From contig NC_061774.1 of NCBI RefSeq assembly GCF_022458985.1, positions 5,818,616-5,882,615 on the forward strand: 64,000 bases of DNA, written 5' to 3'. Shown here in pieces: positions 14,472 through 30,990 of this stretch (position 1 is its first letter; every line of letters starts with the position of its first letter). The notes under the pieces were generated by a model. The model did no database searches. It had not been told where the DNA came from and was given only the letters and a program-made list of their open reading frames with translations. The DNA comes from Mugil cephalus (Eukaryota; Chordata; Actinopteri; Mugiliformes; Mugilidae). Position numbers and translations under genes: made by a program.

Positions 14472-15109
14472 TAGGCTTTCTCTGATTGAAGACGAAGATT
14501 CAGAAAGAGAGGAGCCTGAGATTGAAGATTACGAAAGTGAACCTGACAGTGAATCTGCATATACACTGGTAAAAACATTCAAAAACGTGGTATACGTTTA
14601 TGCACCATTTAAAGACTAATTACATATGCGTTTACCTCAGGTATACAATTCTTGTAATTTTAAAGTTTAATTCAAATTTGAATTAAACTGGGTAAACTGG
14701 AATCTTAATAATAAGAGGTCAGTTTTTATTTATAAAAATGAAATAATGACATGGACTGATATATGAATAATGATGTCATTTTAACATAATGGTCGTTAGG
14801 AAGTTAGGGAGTTATTCCTCAACCAAACAGGAATGTTTTGTAGACTGGATGATGAATGACTCCCTATGAAATTTATTTCTACTCATTATTTGTGGAGCCG
14901 ACTACAGACTTCTACTACCATTCTACTGTAGTATCATTAAACCATGAAGAATACTGTATAAATAGCTTCATGACCTGTGGCGTCTGACTCTTGGAGCAGC
15001 ATTAAGGATCACATTCCTGGCATCCTCAGATGTTCCTTTCCTTGTGTTTGATCTGCAGCCCTCCACTCGTCACACCTCAGCCAGTATCCTCGACGAGCTG
15101 TTTGACTGA
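1..15109 (+). CDS. stag3: Cohesin subunit STAG3 (SA3), 3' part, 26 exons visible
   Basis: This is the HEAT-repeat stromalin that joins the meiotic cohesin ring (with REC8/RAD21L) and is needed for chromosome axes and synapsis. The visible 1019 codons lack the N-terminus (human STAG3 is about 1225 aa). Exons: <1-124, 599-744, 1695-1892, 2252-2350, 2860-2939, 4118-4225, 4453-4549, 4799-4901, 5066-5169, 5805-5897, 5985-6077, 6278-6478, 6877-6944, 7039-7126, 7707-7787, 8622-8714, 9219-9387, 9831-9964, 10675-10776, 12309-12442, 12693-12815, 13168-13346, 13786-13981, 14194-14295, 14475-14568, 15059-15109; all phases agree. The stromalin conservative domain lies in exons 3-4 ([32 protein letters not shown]). 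Later landmarks are [18 protein letters not shown] and an acidic tail ending SILDELFD. The divergent sequence and linkage to mcm7 and cops6 favour STAG3 over STAG1/2. A polyadenylation signal AATAAA lies at 15321. Confidence 0.93.
1137..1175. repeat. Near-perfect 18-bp inverted repeat in stag3 intron 2
   Basis: The left arm begins AAAACCCACC and the right arm ends GGTGGGTTTT. 17 of 18 arm positions pair across a 3-base centre. It could be the core of a small MITE; no family is assigned. Confidence 0.7.
3148..3235. mobile_element. hAT-type MITE fragment (TAGGGCTGC end)
   Basis: The segment opens with TAGGGCTGCTACAATCAAT and contains the TTGATTAATC-like motif typical of abundant non-autonomous hAT-like elements in fish. 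It lies in a stag3 intron. The far end cannot be placed, so the family is inferred from the terminal motif only. Confidence 0.4.
7415..7685 (+). repeat. Dispersed repeat family A, copy 1 (stag3 intron)
   Basis: This segment shares long similarity with 23878-24110 and 43573-43872. Common blocks are GTTTCTGTTATTCAGCC, CCACTGACTAAAA, AACATGTTGGTACAA and TAGTGCAGGGCTGTTAT, ending in TTTTCACTAATGTACCTAAT. The end resembles common teleost Tc1/mariner-related non-autonomous repeats. No ORF is present. Confidence 0.7.
11495..11840 (+). mobile_element. Tc1-like transposase remnant in a stag3 intron
   Basis: The segment aligns by eye to the 3' half of a fish Tc1 transposase gene: the CATGGTGGTCACAGCATCAT block, CACACATCCAAATCAGCAAA, a degenerated TGGGG-ACTTGG-AAGAGCAGTGCACAG block and GTCAAGATGTGCCAA. 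It has no open frame, so it is an old inactive DNA-transposon copy in the same orientation as stag3. Confidence 0.85.
14379..14466 (+). repeat. (TG)44 microsatellite next to a stag3 3' splice site
   Basis: There are 44 uninterrupted TG units. They end only 8 bases before the exon at 14475 (CTGTCTAG then exon), so the repeat occupies the position of the polypyrimidine tract and branch region. Confidence 0.97.
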
Positions 15110-16139
15110 GGACAGTCCGGGGGCATCTCTTCAACAGTTTTGCATTTTCAGTGGTTTCACACTTTGGATGCGATCAGTATTAGAGACATCTTTTAATCTG
15201 AACTGAGTTCACCTTTCAGATGTGTTTCAATCTCTAATTTTGTTGATTATGAAGTCTGGAGACAAAAGTTGTTCTAATTCAATATGAAAAATGTTCTAAA
15301 AAATATAACAAATGTTCACAAATAAATGTTGTGTTGCACTTTAGTTAGATCACTGTTAGATGAAAGTATTTTCTGCTTTCCACGTTTTGTATTTCATCAC
15401 ATATTGCACTTGTTGGTGACGGCTCTTTTGATTTGTTCTGAACACTTGTTTGTTTAATGTTTATTAAAAACTATATTCACAGGACAAAATAAAACTGAAT
15501 GTGTCTTACATAAGATCATAATGTGAACAACAAAGGGAACACTAAGAAATACATATAGATCATTTCTATCTTGGTACCACTGTAGTTAATTTATTAATTT
15601 TATAGCACATTCATCATACAGACATGAGTTTACATTCCACAGTGTGTCTCTCAGCCAAATGAAGTAAAACATTTTCTACTGTACTGTTTACAAAATATTG
15701 ATTTAAAACACATTCACAGTCTTTATAAATGAAAGATAAGATTTCACTGCGAGTTATTCTATAAAGCTAGAGGGTTTATACAGTGAGAAAATACATTTAT
15801 AAAATTCTGTCGAATTCATATTTTTGGGGCTGTGGTTTGTCTTGCTTTTGAGACAACTACTTTTGCTGCATGGACACATCAAGTTTAACAGCACCACAAA
15901 GTGCATCCTCCGAAATGATCAAGTATTTGAATTTTCACCTTTCTGATGCTGTTTTCAACATAACATCAACATTATAACCTTCATAAAGCTATAATTCAGT
16001 GCAAGAATATTAGATTAAAATGCATTTGTTTTCACTCCATTTAAAATGTTCTCTAAAGTCAAGTTAATTTTAATTTTCTTTTAAAACATGTTGTGGTTAT
16101 GGTTATTTATTAGAAGCTAGAAACATAGCTAAAGTATAC
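15110..16139 (+). other. stag3 3'UTR and AT-rich spacer
   Basis: The stag3 3'UTR probably ends after AATAAA at 15321, with a further signal near 15488. The rest is AT-rich with no convincing coding potential. A rearranged piece of dispersed repeat family A appears at about 15840-16065: one part (around the GCTGTTAAAC block) is inverted relative to the other. Confidence 0.6.
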
Positions 16140-16855
16140 TATTATGTATAATTTTCATCATTATTATTTAATAATAATAATACCAGTAATAATACATTTT
16201 ATTAAGAAGCGCCTTTCAAGTCAAGGAAGAGATGAATACAACAGTAGATAGACACCAATGGGCACAAAGAAACAGCATTCAAACATCCAAATACAAGAAA
16301 CATACAATAAGCAACATTCAAACAGTAACAGACAGACAATCTGCAGCATTTAATAAAACCGCATGGATAAAATAAAACTTGGAAATGCAGAAGGGAGAAG
16401 TAGGGAATTCCAGTGAAGTTCCTGTAGGATGGGAGTGATACGGTGGGAAGAAGGGCTTTTGGTGATGATTTGTGCAGCAGAGTTTTGGACCAGTTGGAGC
16501 TTATGGAGGGACAAGTGAGGGAGACCGACGAAGAGAGAGTTATAGTAATCCAGACGGGAGGTGATGAGGCTGTGGACAGGAACGGAGGCAGTGTTGGGGT
16601 GAGGGAGGAATAGAGTCCGTTGATATTTCGGAGGTCAAAGTGGGCAGTTTGAGTGGTGTTACTGATGTGGGATTTGAATGAAAGAGTGCTGTGAAGGATG
16701 ACACCCAAACTCTTAACCTGAGGGGAGGGGCAGACTGAGGAGCTATCGATGAGAACAGGGAAGCGGTCAACTTGCACTGGAAAGTGTAGCTGGGATACCA
16801 ATTAGAAGAATTTCAGTTTTATCACTGTTTAATTTCAGGAATTAAGAGGACAACA
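16140..16855 (-). mobile_element. 5'-truncated LINE (L2/Maui-like), antisense
   Basis: Reading the minus strand, the segment encodes the end of a non-LTR reverse transcriptase (VKSLGVILHSTLSFKSHIS, then [10 protein letters not shown]) and runs into the 3' tail CTTGAAAGGCGCTTCTTAAT followed by ATT repeats at about 16160-16200, the tail type of fish L2 elements. The frame breaks up after the N-terminal portion of the fragment, so it is a dead 5'-truncated copy. Confidence 0.8.
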
Positions 16856-16859
16856 CATT

Positions 16860-17110
16860 CAGAACCAGAAAAGACTTTATTGCTGAGTATATTTGTACAT
16901 ACAAGGAATTTGCCTTGGTGTTTGTTACATAAAAAATATGAAAAAATATAGAATAAGATATAATAAAATAAAATAAATCATAAACATATACACACTAAAA
17001 TACACAAAAACACTTTCACAACACAATTCAAAATATGAATTTAATACCATTATATGTGGTGACAACAAAGAGTGTATTGTGTTTATAAGACGTGTAAAAA
17101 GACTACCTTT
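16860..17110. repeat. AT-rich interspersed repeat, LINE-end type
   Basis: The segment starts with AGACTTTATTGCTGAGTAT and ACATACAAGGAATTTGCCTT, a motif common in teleost interspersed repeats, then becomes simple A/T-rich sequence with AATAAAATAAA runs. The family is not assigned. Confidence 0.4.
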
Positions 17111-17154
17111 GATATCCAGTGGATTGATTTCACCTTGTTTAGACTTCCTGATCT

Positions 17155-17372
17155 ATGGACGTTTTTCTGCGCCATCAGAGTTTGAGTATGAATTTCTAAA
17201 TAAATTCAGTTTACGAACAAATTGGGGTTGAATATTTGAACGTTGTATTTTTAAGATTGAATGTTTCAGGTTGTATTTTTTGAGATGTTGAATGTTTGAA
17301 GTTGAATTCGTTTGTAGACTGAATTTATTTAGAAATTCATACTCAAACTCAGAAAAACTTCCATACATATTT
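17155..17372. mobile_element. Hairpin MITE (TATGGA...TCCATA ends), upstream copy
   Basis: The terminal inverted repeats of roughly 55 bp share the core GAGTTTGAGTATGAATTTCT and AATAAATTCAGT. The ends are TATGGACG on the left and CTTCCATA on the right. The interior repeats GTTGAAT/GTTGTATTTTT motifs. A related copy lies at 20690-20872, so the two bracket the unrecognised gene. Confidence 0.8.
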
Positions 17373-17417
17373 TCCAAGTTGTGACCAGTACACAGTATTT
17401 TTAGTACTTTACATCGT

Positions 17418-17505
17418 GTTTCTGATTCCTGAGAATCAGCACAGTGGTGGGAGCATCATGTTTAGGGGAAGCTTCTCAGCAGCAAAGCCTTGATGGCCAA
17501 GAGCA
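17418..17505 (+). mobile_element. Short Tc1/mariner transposase fragment
   Basis: CAGTGGTGGGAGCATCATGT followed by TTAGGGGAAGCTTCTCAGCA matches the conserved GGGSIM-FWG block of fish Tc1 transposases. Only this block survives. Confidence 0.6.
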
Positions 17506-17563
17506 AAGTATTTATTTATTTATTTATTCATTTTCTATAGGTAGATCTCAGGATAGAATGGAG

Positions 17564-17695
17564 TGACGTCCTCCCGGCACTGACTGATGATGTCACATTC
17601 TATTAGTCCTGCACTGATGACCTTACAGTCTATTGGTAAGTCACTTATGATGTCACAGTCCTGTGGTACCTGAGCATTCCGGAGGGGTATAAATA
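17564..17695 (+). promoter_or_regulatory. Promoter of the unrecognised gene: three ~30-bp tandem units plus TATA box
   Basis: Three imperfect units lie head to tail at 17577-17610, 17611-17640 and 17641-17670. Units 1 and 3 each carry TGATGTCA (17588 and 17648), a CRE/AP-1-like site, and TGACGTCC lies at 17564. Unit 2 carries an inverted CCAAT (TATTGGT). A clean TATAAATA lies at 17688-17695, about 110 bases before the start codon. Binding is inferred from motifs only. Confidence 0.6.
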
Positions 17696-17805
17696 GCTCA
17701 CGGAATTATTTTGCATTCAGTTCGTATTCATTACACTGAGAAGTTCGTGATTACTAGCACTTTGACCTGAAAAGACATTTTCAAGCCACAATCCACGTTT
17801 GAGTG

Positions 17806-19844
17806 ATGGCAACGAAGACCACCACTGCCATGGACCAAACAAACAGTCCACACGAAGAGGAGCCTCCTCTGGATAGAGTGGACACGATTCACCAAGTCGT
17901 GAATTATTATTTTGGGATTCTTGAACCCAAACAGTGGGCCTTTTTGCTCACAGGAAATCCTGACGACAGGACCAGGTACTTCACTTATTTCTATAATTCT
18001 TGTAAATATTGTGTATAGTGAGTTTCTCTGTTTTATAGTATGTATGGTGTTGAGTGTTCCCTGTTTGGGATGAATAAAGTATCTATCTATCTATGTAGGT
18101 TCATGCTGGGACAACTGCTAATGGACATGATGGACTTAATGCTCATCACCCGACCAACGCTGGCAAAGGAGGAGATGAGAAGAGTTCAGCCTTGGGAGCG
18201 CCTGTCGTGCAGTTTGGGGGAGGCACTACCCCAAACTCTTCCTCACGTTCTGGTTGTTCCAGATAAAGTATTTCGTGAGATCCTGGACTCTTTGAGGAGC
18301 ATCCTATTCGAAGTGGCGGCAGTAGGGTGTGTCAAGTGCATGCTCTACGCCAGCAGTCCACCGAAGCTATATGGACCATACCGCACCACAGTCCTAACAA
18401 TGGTTATGGAAATGGTCAATCGCACCATTAAAATGCTGTGCTCAGAGAAGGAGAGGCTGACGAGCAAACACCAGCGTCTCCGTATGAAACTGGTCACTAC
18501 TACACCGAGACCCCCTGAAAAAGACCGAGAAGATGTGGGGTCAAGAAGAGCTGGAGTCAACAACAAGTAAGACAAAATGCTTCAATTTGTATATTAATGA
18601 TACATGTAAAATTACTACAGCCAAATTGACTTAAATTTACAGACATCGTGGAATATCAAACAGCACAAATAATGTTCAATGTTTACCTATGATGTTTATC
18701 TATAAGTATCAGGCATCATGTCTAGACAAATTTAGGCTAGCAGAAGGTGTCGGAGTTTATAAGTTATACTTCTTCGCACTCCTTTTTGAATATGTATTAT
18801 ATGTCTTATGCCTAAATGTTTTGTCTTATTTTATATTATATAACTTTTGTCTTCATATTCGAAAAAATAAACTTCAAACTTCTTCTTCTTCTTCAAAGTG
18901 ACGACCCAGAGAGTTTGGTAGAGAGACCTAATCCAGACCTGAGCCAGACGCCCGACGTGACACACGTCACAGCTGTGGACGTCGTTGTGCCTCCGGACAC
19001 AGCTTCCGTGTCCGCCTCTGCATTAGAGGACAAATCTGGACATGAGGACATGAGAGCAAACGAGAAAACATTTGTGAGCAGTGTGACAGAGAAACTCGTT
19101 TCGCGGGCCCTTAAAAGGTCCAACATGACCCCAGCTGCAGATTCCCTGCATGCCATCCACCAGCGGCTGTTCACCAGAATCTGGGATGAGGTCGAAAGCA
19201 AAGGTACAGTGGCCCTGAAGGTCAAAACACAACAACATTACAGAAAACACGACATTTCACGAAACACAACAACATAATACCAATGCTGCATGGTATTACA
19301 TGTAAGTTGTCCTCATACTGAAAGTGTGACCTGTGCATACACAACATCACTCACCGAGATGCAAGAGGAAAGCAAACATATATATTTTTACTGAAGAAAA
19401 TGGGAAAAAATAGTAACGCACAGTAACTTAGATAAATCACTTTAGTCTGATTACTGTGTTTTGTATAATGTCGTTGTGTTTTCTGAAATTTCATTGTGTT
19501 TTCTGGAATGTCATTTTCTGAAATGTCATCGTGTTTTCTGAAATGTCATCGTGTTTTGATCTTCAGGGCCACCGTACGAAGGTCTTCACATCAACCTGGA
19601 CAGGTTGAAGAACATGGACAAAGCCATTTACAAAGACATCTGTAAAACAATTCACTGCTCTAAGACGACTCTGTGGAACCGTATGGTCTCAGGAGATCCA
19701 CAGATTGAAGACGCCATCGTGTCTTCATTTAAAAACCAGCTGAAGAGACAGTCCCAGGAACCTGGTGCCATCAAAAAGTTCTTTGCGGCAATAGGCAAAA
19801 TTTTCAAAAACCCTACACCCAGCTCCACAGTACTGGTGTTTTAA
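17806..19844 (+). CDS. Unrecognised four-exon protein, 406 aa, with transposon-derived introns
   Basis: I do not recognise this protein. Exons are 17806-17975, 18099-18566, 18899-19203 and 19567-19844; they sum to 407 codons in frame, with consensus splice sites and the stop TAA at the end. The start is the first ATG after a TATA box. The product is cytosolic-looking: no signal peptide or clear membrane span. Residues 30-100 look helical (VVNYYFGILEPKQWAFLL, then LGQLLMDMMDLMLI). Residues about 130-190 form another hydrophobic helical stretch. Residues about 215-260 are acidic and low-complexity. Two further helical segments follow (VSSVTEKLVSRAL; KNMDKAIYKDICKTI). The C-terminus is basic and amphipathic (AIKKFFAAIGKIFKN). 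The intact frame and promoter argue for an expressed gene. A teleost-restricted family is possible. Confidence 0.75.
18055..18092 (+). mobile_element. LINE 3' tail at the end of intron 1
   Basis: TTTGGGATGAATAAAGTATC followed by repeated CTAT units is the characteristic 3' tail of several fish non-LTR elements. It ends 6 bases before the exon-2 acceptor, so much of the 123-bp intron is likely a 5'-truncated LINE. Confidence 0.75.
18745..18892 (+). mobile_element. L1-like LINE 3'UTR tail at the end of intron 2
   Basis: GGAGTTTATAAGTTATACTT, CTTCTTCGCACTCCTTTTTG, then a T-rich stretch, AAAAAATAAACTTC and TTC repeats form the typical 3' end of fish L1/Tx1-type elements. The TTC tail doubles as the polypyrimidine tract of the exon-3 acceptor. 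Confidence 0.65.
19207..19574 (+). mobile_element. 368-bp MITE forming intron 3 of the unrecognised gene
   Basis: The left end is CAGTGGCCCTGAAGGTCAAA. The reverse complement of the right end is CGGTGGCCCTGAAGATCAAA. Both arms continue with repeated CAGAAAACAC and GACATTTCA units, giving long internally repetitive inverted repeats. TA flanks both ends (19205-19206 and 19575-19576), as expected of a Tc1/mariner-type target duplication. The element coincides with intron 3 (19204-19566) except for its last 8 bases. Confidence 0.85.
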
Positions 19845-20470
19845 AACTGAACATCTACATCATCATCGGTAAATAGTTTTTGTAATAGTAAAGTTACATA
19901 TTTTATTTGTGCAAAAATGGATCTGGTGTTTCTATTGTTTTAACTTGTTCTATTTTCTGTATTTTATACTGCAACGCCCTAATTTCCCCACAGGGATAAT
20001 TAAATCTTATCTTATCTTCCCAGACGAATCCATCACAGAGCTCAAGCAGGAGGTTACCCACTTCCCCTCCCCTCCCCTTCCCCTTCCCCTCCACTGTTGC
20101 TGCTAGTCAGAGAGCAGTGGAGGGGTTGGCTACTTCCATCTGGGGACACCTCCTCCTCCACTTGTTGCTGCTAGTCAGAGAGCAGTGGAGGAGGGGGTCA
20201 CCTAAATGTGGGGACACTTCCTGTTTCTGCCTGTTTGTGGGTTGAACTCTGCTGGAATCCGCTGGACGGAGACCAGCGGAGCAGGAGGACGCCTACAAAC
20301 AGGTCAGGACTGAGCTCGTATCGTCATCTGGATGGACACCAGTACCACCTGACATCTAGAGGGCCAGGGATCGATTGCCTGCATCATCTGTGCTGCTGCT
20401 GCTGCTGCTGCTGCTGCTGAGGACTTCTCTTCACCTGCTACCTGTTAGCAAAATAAAAAGCTAAAAAAAA
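19845..20470 (+). other. 3'UTR of the unrecognised gene, with a possible terminal intron
   Basis: A possible intron runs from the donor CG|GTAAAT at 19869 to the acceptor TTCCCAG ending at 20023. It ends in another LINE-type tail (CCCCACAGGGATAATTAAAT plus CTTAT repeats, about 19975-20018). A CTG run lies at about 20391-20419 and a polyadenylation signal AATAAA at 20452-20457. Splicing here is inferred. Confidence 0.5.
20086..20194 (+). repeat. Tandemly duplicated hairpin in the 3'UTR
   Basis: Copy 1 (20086-20125) pairs CCCCTCCACT with AGTGGAGGGG. Copy 2 (20152-20194) pairs CCTCCTCCACT with AGTGGAGGAGG. Both have the loop core TTGCTGCTAGTCAGAGAG. A C-G pair in one copy is T-A in the other, so pairing is kept. 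Confidence 0.7.
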
Positions 20471-20689
20471 ATCTGTTGCATTTCTCTTTATGTCAACAAG
20501 TTACATAAAACCTGTTAGTGAAAAAAGTGGTCAGATTAGAGTAACGTTACCGGCATCACTGAAGAGGACATACATACAATGTCATTCTTGATATGATTTC
20601 AACCCATCATGACATTAACGTGTCCCGCAGCAAGGAGCCGATACATGGACTACAGCAAGTACAGAAACGACTGATGATAGGTTACCCGG

Positions 20690-20872
20690 TGTTGAGACTG
20701 GCTCTTTTTGAGGTTGTATTTCAGAGGTTGAATTTTTTAAGGTTGTATTTTTGAGGTTGAATTCTTTGAGATGTTGAAGTTTTTTTTTATTATTATTATT
20801 TGTTTGCAAACTAAATTTATTTAGAAATTCATACTCAAACTGTGATGGCATAGAAACACTTCCATACTGATC
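20690..20872. mobile_element. Hairpin MITE, downstream copy (one end degraded)
   Basis: It shares the GAGGTTGTATT/GTTGAATT interior and the right end (AATTTATTTAGAAATTCATA, then CTCAAACTG and CTTCCATAC) with the copy at 17155-17372. The left terminal repeat is not recognisable. It lies about 350 bp before the mcm7 start codon, next to the promoter. Confidence 0.75.
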
Positions 20873-20971
20873 TGACGCTGTTGTGTTTAAATCCAATCGC
20901 CTCGTTTCGCGCCCTTCCTGACACACAGGGCGGAAGTTGGTCAGGTCATGTGACTCGGAGTCGCCCGCAAC

Positions 20972-21048
20972 TTTCGCGCCACCACAGAGTCCTTCCTCCC
21001 CCCGCTGAAAGTAGCGACGTGATTGGCTGCCGGAGACGTCAGACTCGC
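20972..21048 (+). promoter_or_regulatory. mcm7 promoter with E2F-type sites
   Basis: TTTCGCGCC at 20972-20980 is a near-consensus E2F site and a second CTCGCGCC lies at about 21044. An inverted CCAAT box (ATTGG) lies at 21022 and GACGTCA at 21035-21041. This fits the G1/S E2F control known for MCM genes. There is no TATA box. Confidence 0.7.
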
Positions 21049-21220
21049 GCCACTTCTTGCACCGCGACAGGGAGAAGCACAGGAGGCTGCAAGTGAATGA
21101 ATACTTGGTCTCCGGTTGACTAAAGTCTCTAAATCGTGAATTTTAAACCGCATTTTGGTTCGTCGGTACTTTAAGACTCCGAACTTTAGTGATCTCACCC
21201 CGAGCTCGACGTCTGCAGCC

Positions 21221-29099
<7,879 letters not shown>

Positions 29100-30990
29100 A
29101 CAAACCCCGGGACACGTCTTCACGCACGCCTTCTTTCAGCCACCTGAGTGGAAAACTCTTCATTATCGCTTTTCTACAGTCCAGTAGTGGAGCTCCTTAT
29201 TTTTTTTCTTGTTTTGTTCTCCCGCATTTTGTAACAAGTTAAGCAGAACATGGACTTATTTTTATGCTAGACTGTTTCATAAGACTCCCTACTGGATGAG
29301 ATCCACAGCTTTTTATGTAAATATGTATGTCAAAATGTATTATCTGCAGGTGAAATAGAGCATTCCTGTACATTTTATTCTTATTGGGCAAAGTGATGCT
29401 GAGCCTTGTATTGTGACAGATCGTTAAAATAAACTGATGGTTCAATGTTAGACTTTCATTTTCACTCCTGTTTGTATGAAATGAGGAAAAAGATGTACGC
29501 AGCAGTCACCTCCGAACACCTGGTCTGGTAGAAGAAAAGTCTTGTTGCTCGTTTCGCGTTGACATATAGGCTCATAACTAACAATTATTTTTTATGCACT
29601 CTGTAAAAAGATTGAAGCGGCCAGAGCGACTTCTGCTCTGCATTGCAAAAGAAAACGTCAAGACTTTGCCAAGTAAAAGATATTTGAAAGTATCCAATGA
29701 CATTAAAACCAACTTCCTCATGTGTAGATCTGCCTTGTTCTTCAAACAGTCAGTCTTTGAGTAAGGACACGTGGGCATTGTTATATTTTTCAAATATTTC
29801 TTCAACGAGTGCTTGTTATTTTCTTATTTAAAGAAGCCAGATATTTTTGATCATAAATGTGAAGCACAATAACCAGTGTCATTCAAAATTAATTTGTGAT
29901 AGTGTTTAATCTGCACGTGCAGGATGTATATACCTAGATTTAACTTGATGCACTGCACAATTAACATTTTAGCCCACAACCCTCCCCCGGCTTCAATTCA
30001 AGCCCCCCACTGACCCAGTGCCACTTGAACACAGTGTGTTTTACATCTGCCGCTGATTTCTTCCGTTCTACTGTTGTTTTGAGTGTAATTCTCCCAAAAG
30101 AGAGAAAATGACAAAGTTAACATTTCTTGTTGCTATCGTGATAATATTGTTATTGTGAAGCGAAAATTGCGGCAGCCCTAGTATGAACATACTCCTTTCA
30201 TTCATTTCACCGCTGGTCAAGCAAGAATTTATCGCATTTAAGAAGACAAAAGTAAATCTTTGTCTCATTCTTGCAAGAAAACGTGCTTTCACCAAGATGG
30301 ATCACTCCTCCGCTCCCAAGTGAAAATCATTATATTTATGGCCAGCTTTGACACTGTTGTTTTGCTTGGGCTATATAGGAAAAAGACGAGACAAGCATGC
30401 ATTAAGTTTTTAGCATGTACGGTTAGTGTGACTGCATCCTGTAAAGATGCAGGACGTCAAATTTAATAGTGAACATGCCACGACACAAAAAAAGGGGGAA
30501 AAGCGGTTAGCCTCTTTGTTGATAGCCTTCCTCCGGGTCACAGTTAGAAAAGCAGGTGTTCTCCAGCCAAAAATAACCCCCTTCAGGAACTGAAATCTGC
30601 AAAAACTCATTATAAATATATGTTTAAGGACATGGGTGATTTTTTAAACTGCTTGTTTGGCAGAGATACTGTGTTAGTAGGCAGCATTTTCCCCACCGCT
30701 GCAGTCGCCCCAGCAGGTGATGCTTTCCTCCCAGACTTAATGGGGACTTTCCATTTGAAGTCTGTTCTCTTTATTGCTTCGCCGCTTAAGTCCAGGGGCT
30801 TTTTTATAACTAATTGGCGCCAAAGGCCCCACATTAACTTGAATTAAAAAGGAGGTGGAGACCAGATTTTGGTTTCAAGGCTGGTGAAATCCCATTGGAC
30901 GGGGGAAAATGTTACAGGTCGACTAACGCGGAGATTTGTATTTAGCCAACTCAACCCGGTTTAGTCGAGTGAAGACAGCCTCCTGAGGCA
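29100..30990 (+). other. mcm7 3'UTR and spacer up to the actinodin-like gene
   Basis: The mcm7 3'UTR ends at about 29450. At about 30095-30185 there is a hAT-like MITE end in reverse orientation (ATTGCGGCAGCCCTAG). From about 30480 to 30860 the sequence is non-repetitive and of mixed composition, with TTTTATAACTAATTGG at about 30802, and may hold regulatory elements. A likely non-coding first exon of the downstream gene ends at 30991 (GAGGCAG|GTGAGT). Confidence 0.5.

Noticed and set aside
16202-16801. 199-codon minus-strand ORF
   Set aside because: It starts as LINE reverse-transcriptase sequence and then becomes non-homologous; it is a dead L2-like fragment.
20391-20419. CTG repeat in the 3'UTR as an expansion-type element
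   Set aside because: It has only about ten units; nothing shows instability or function.
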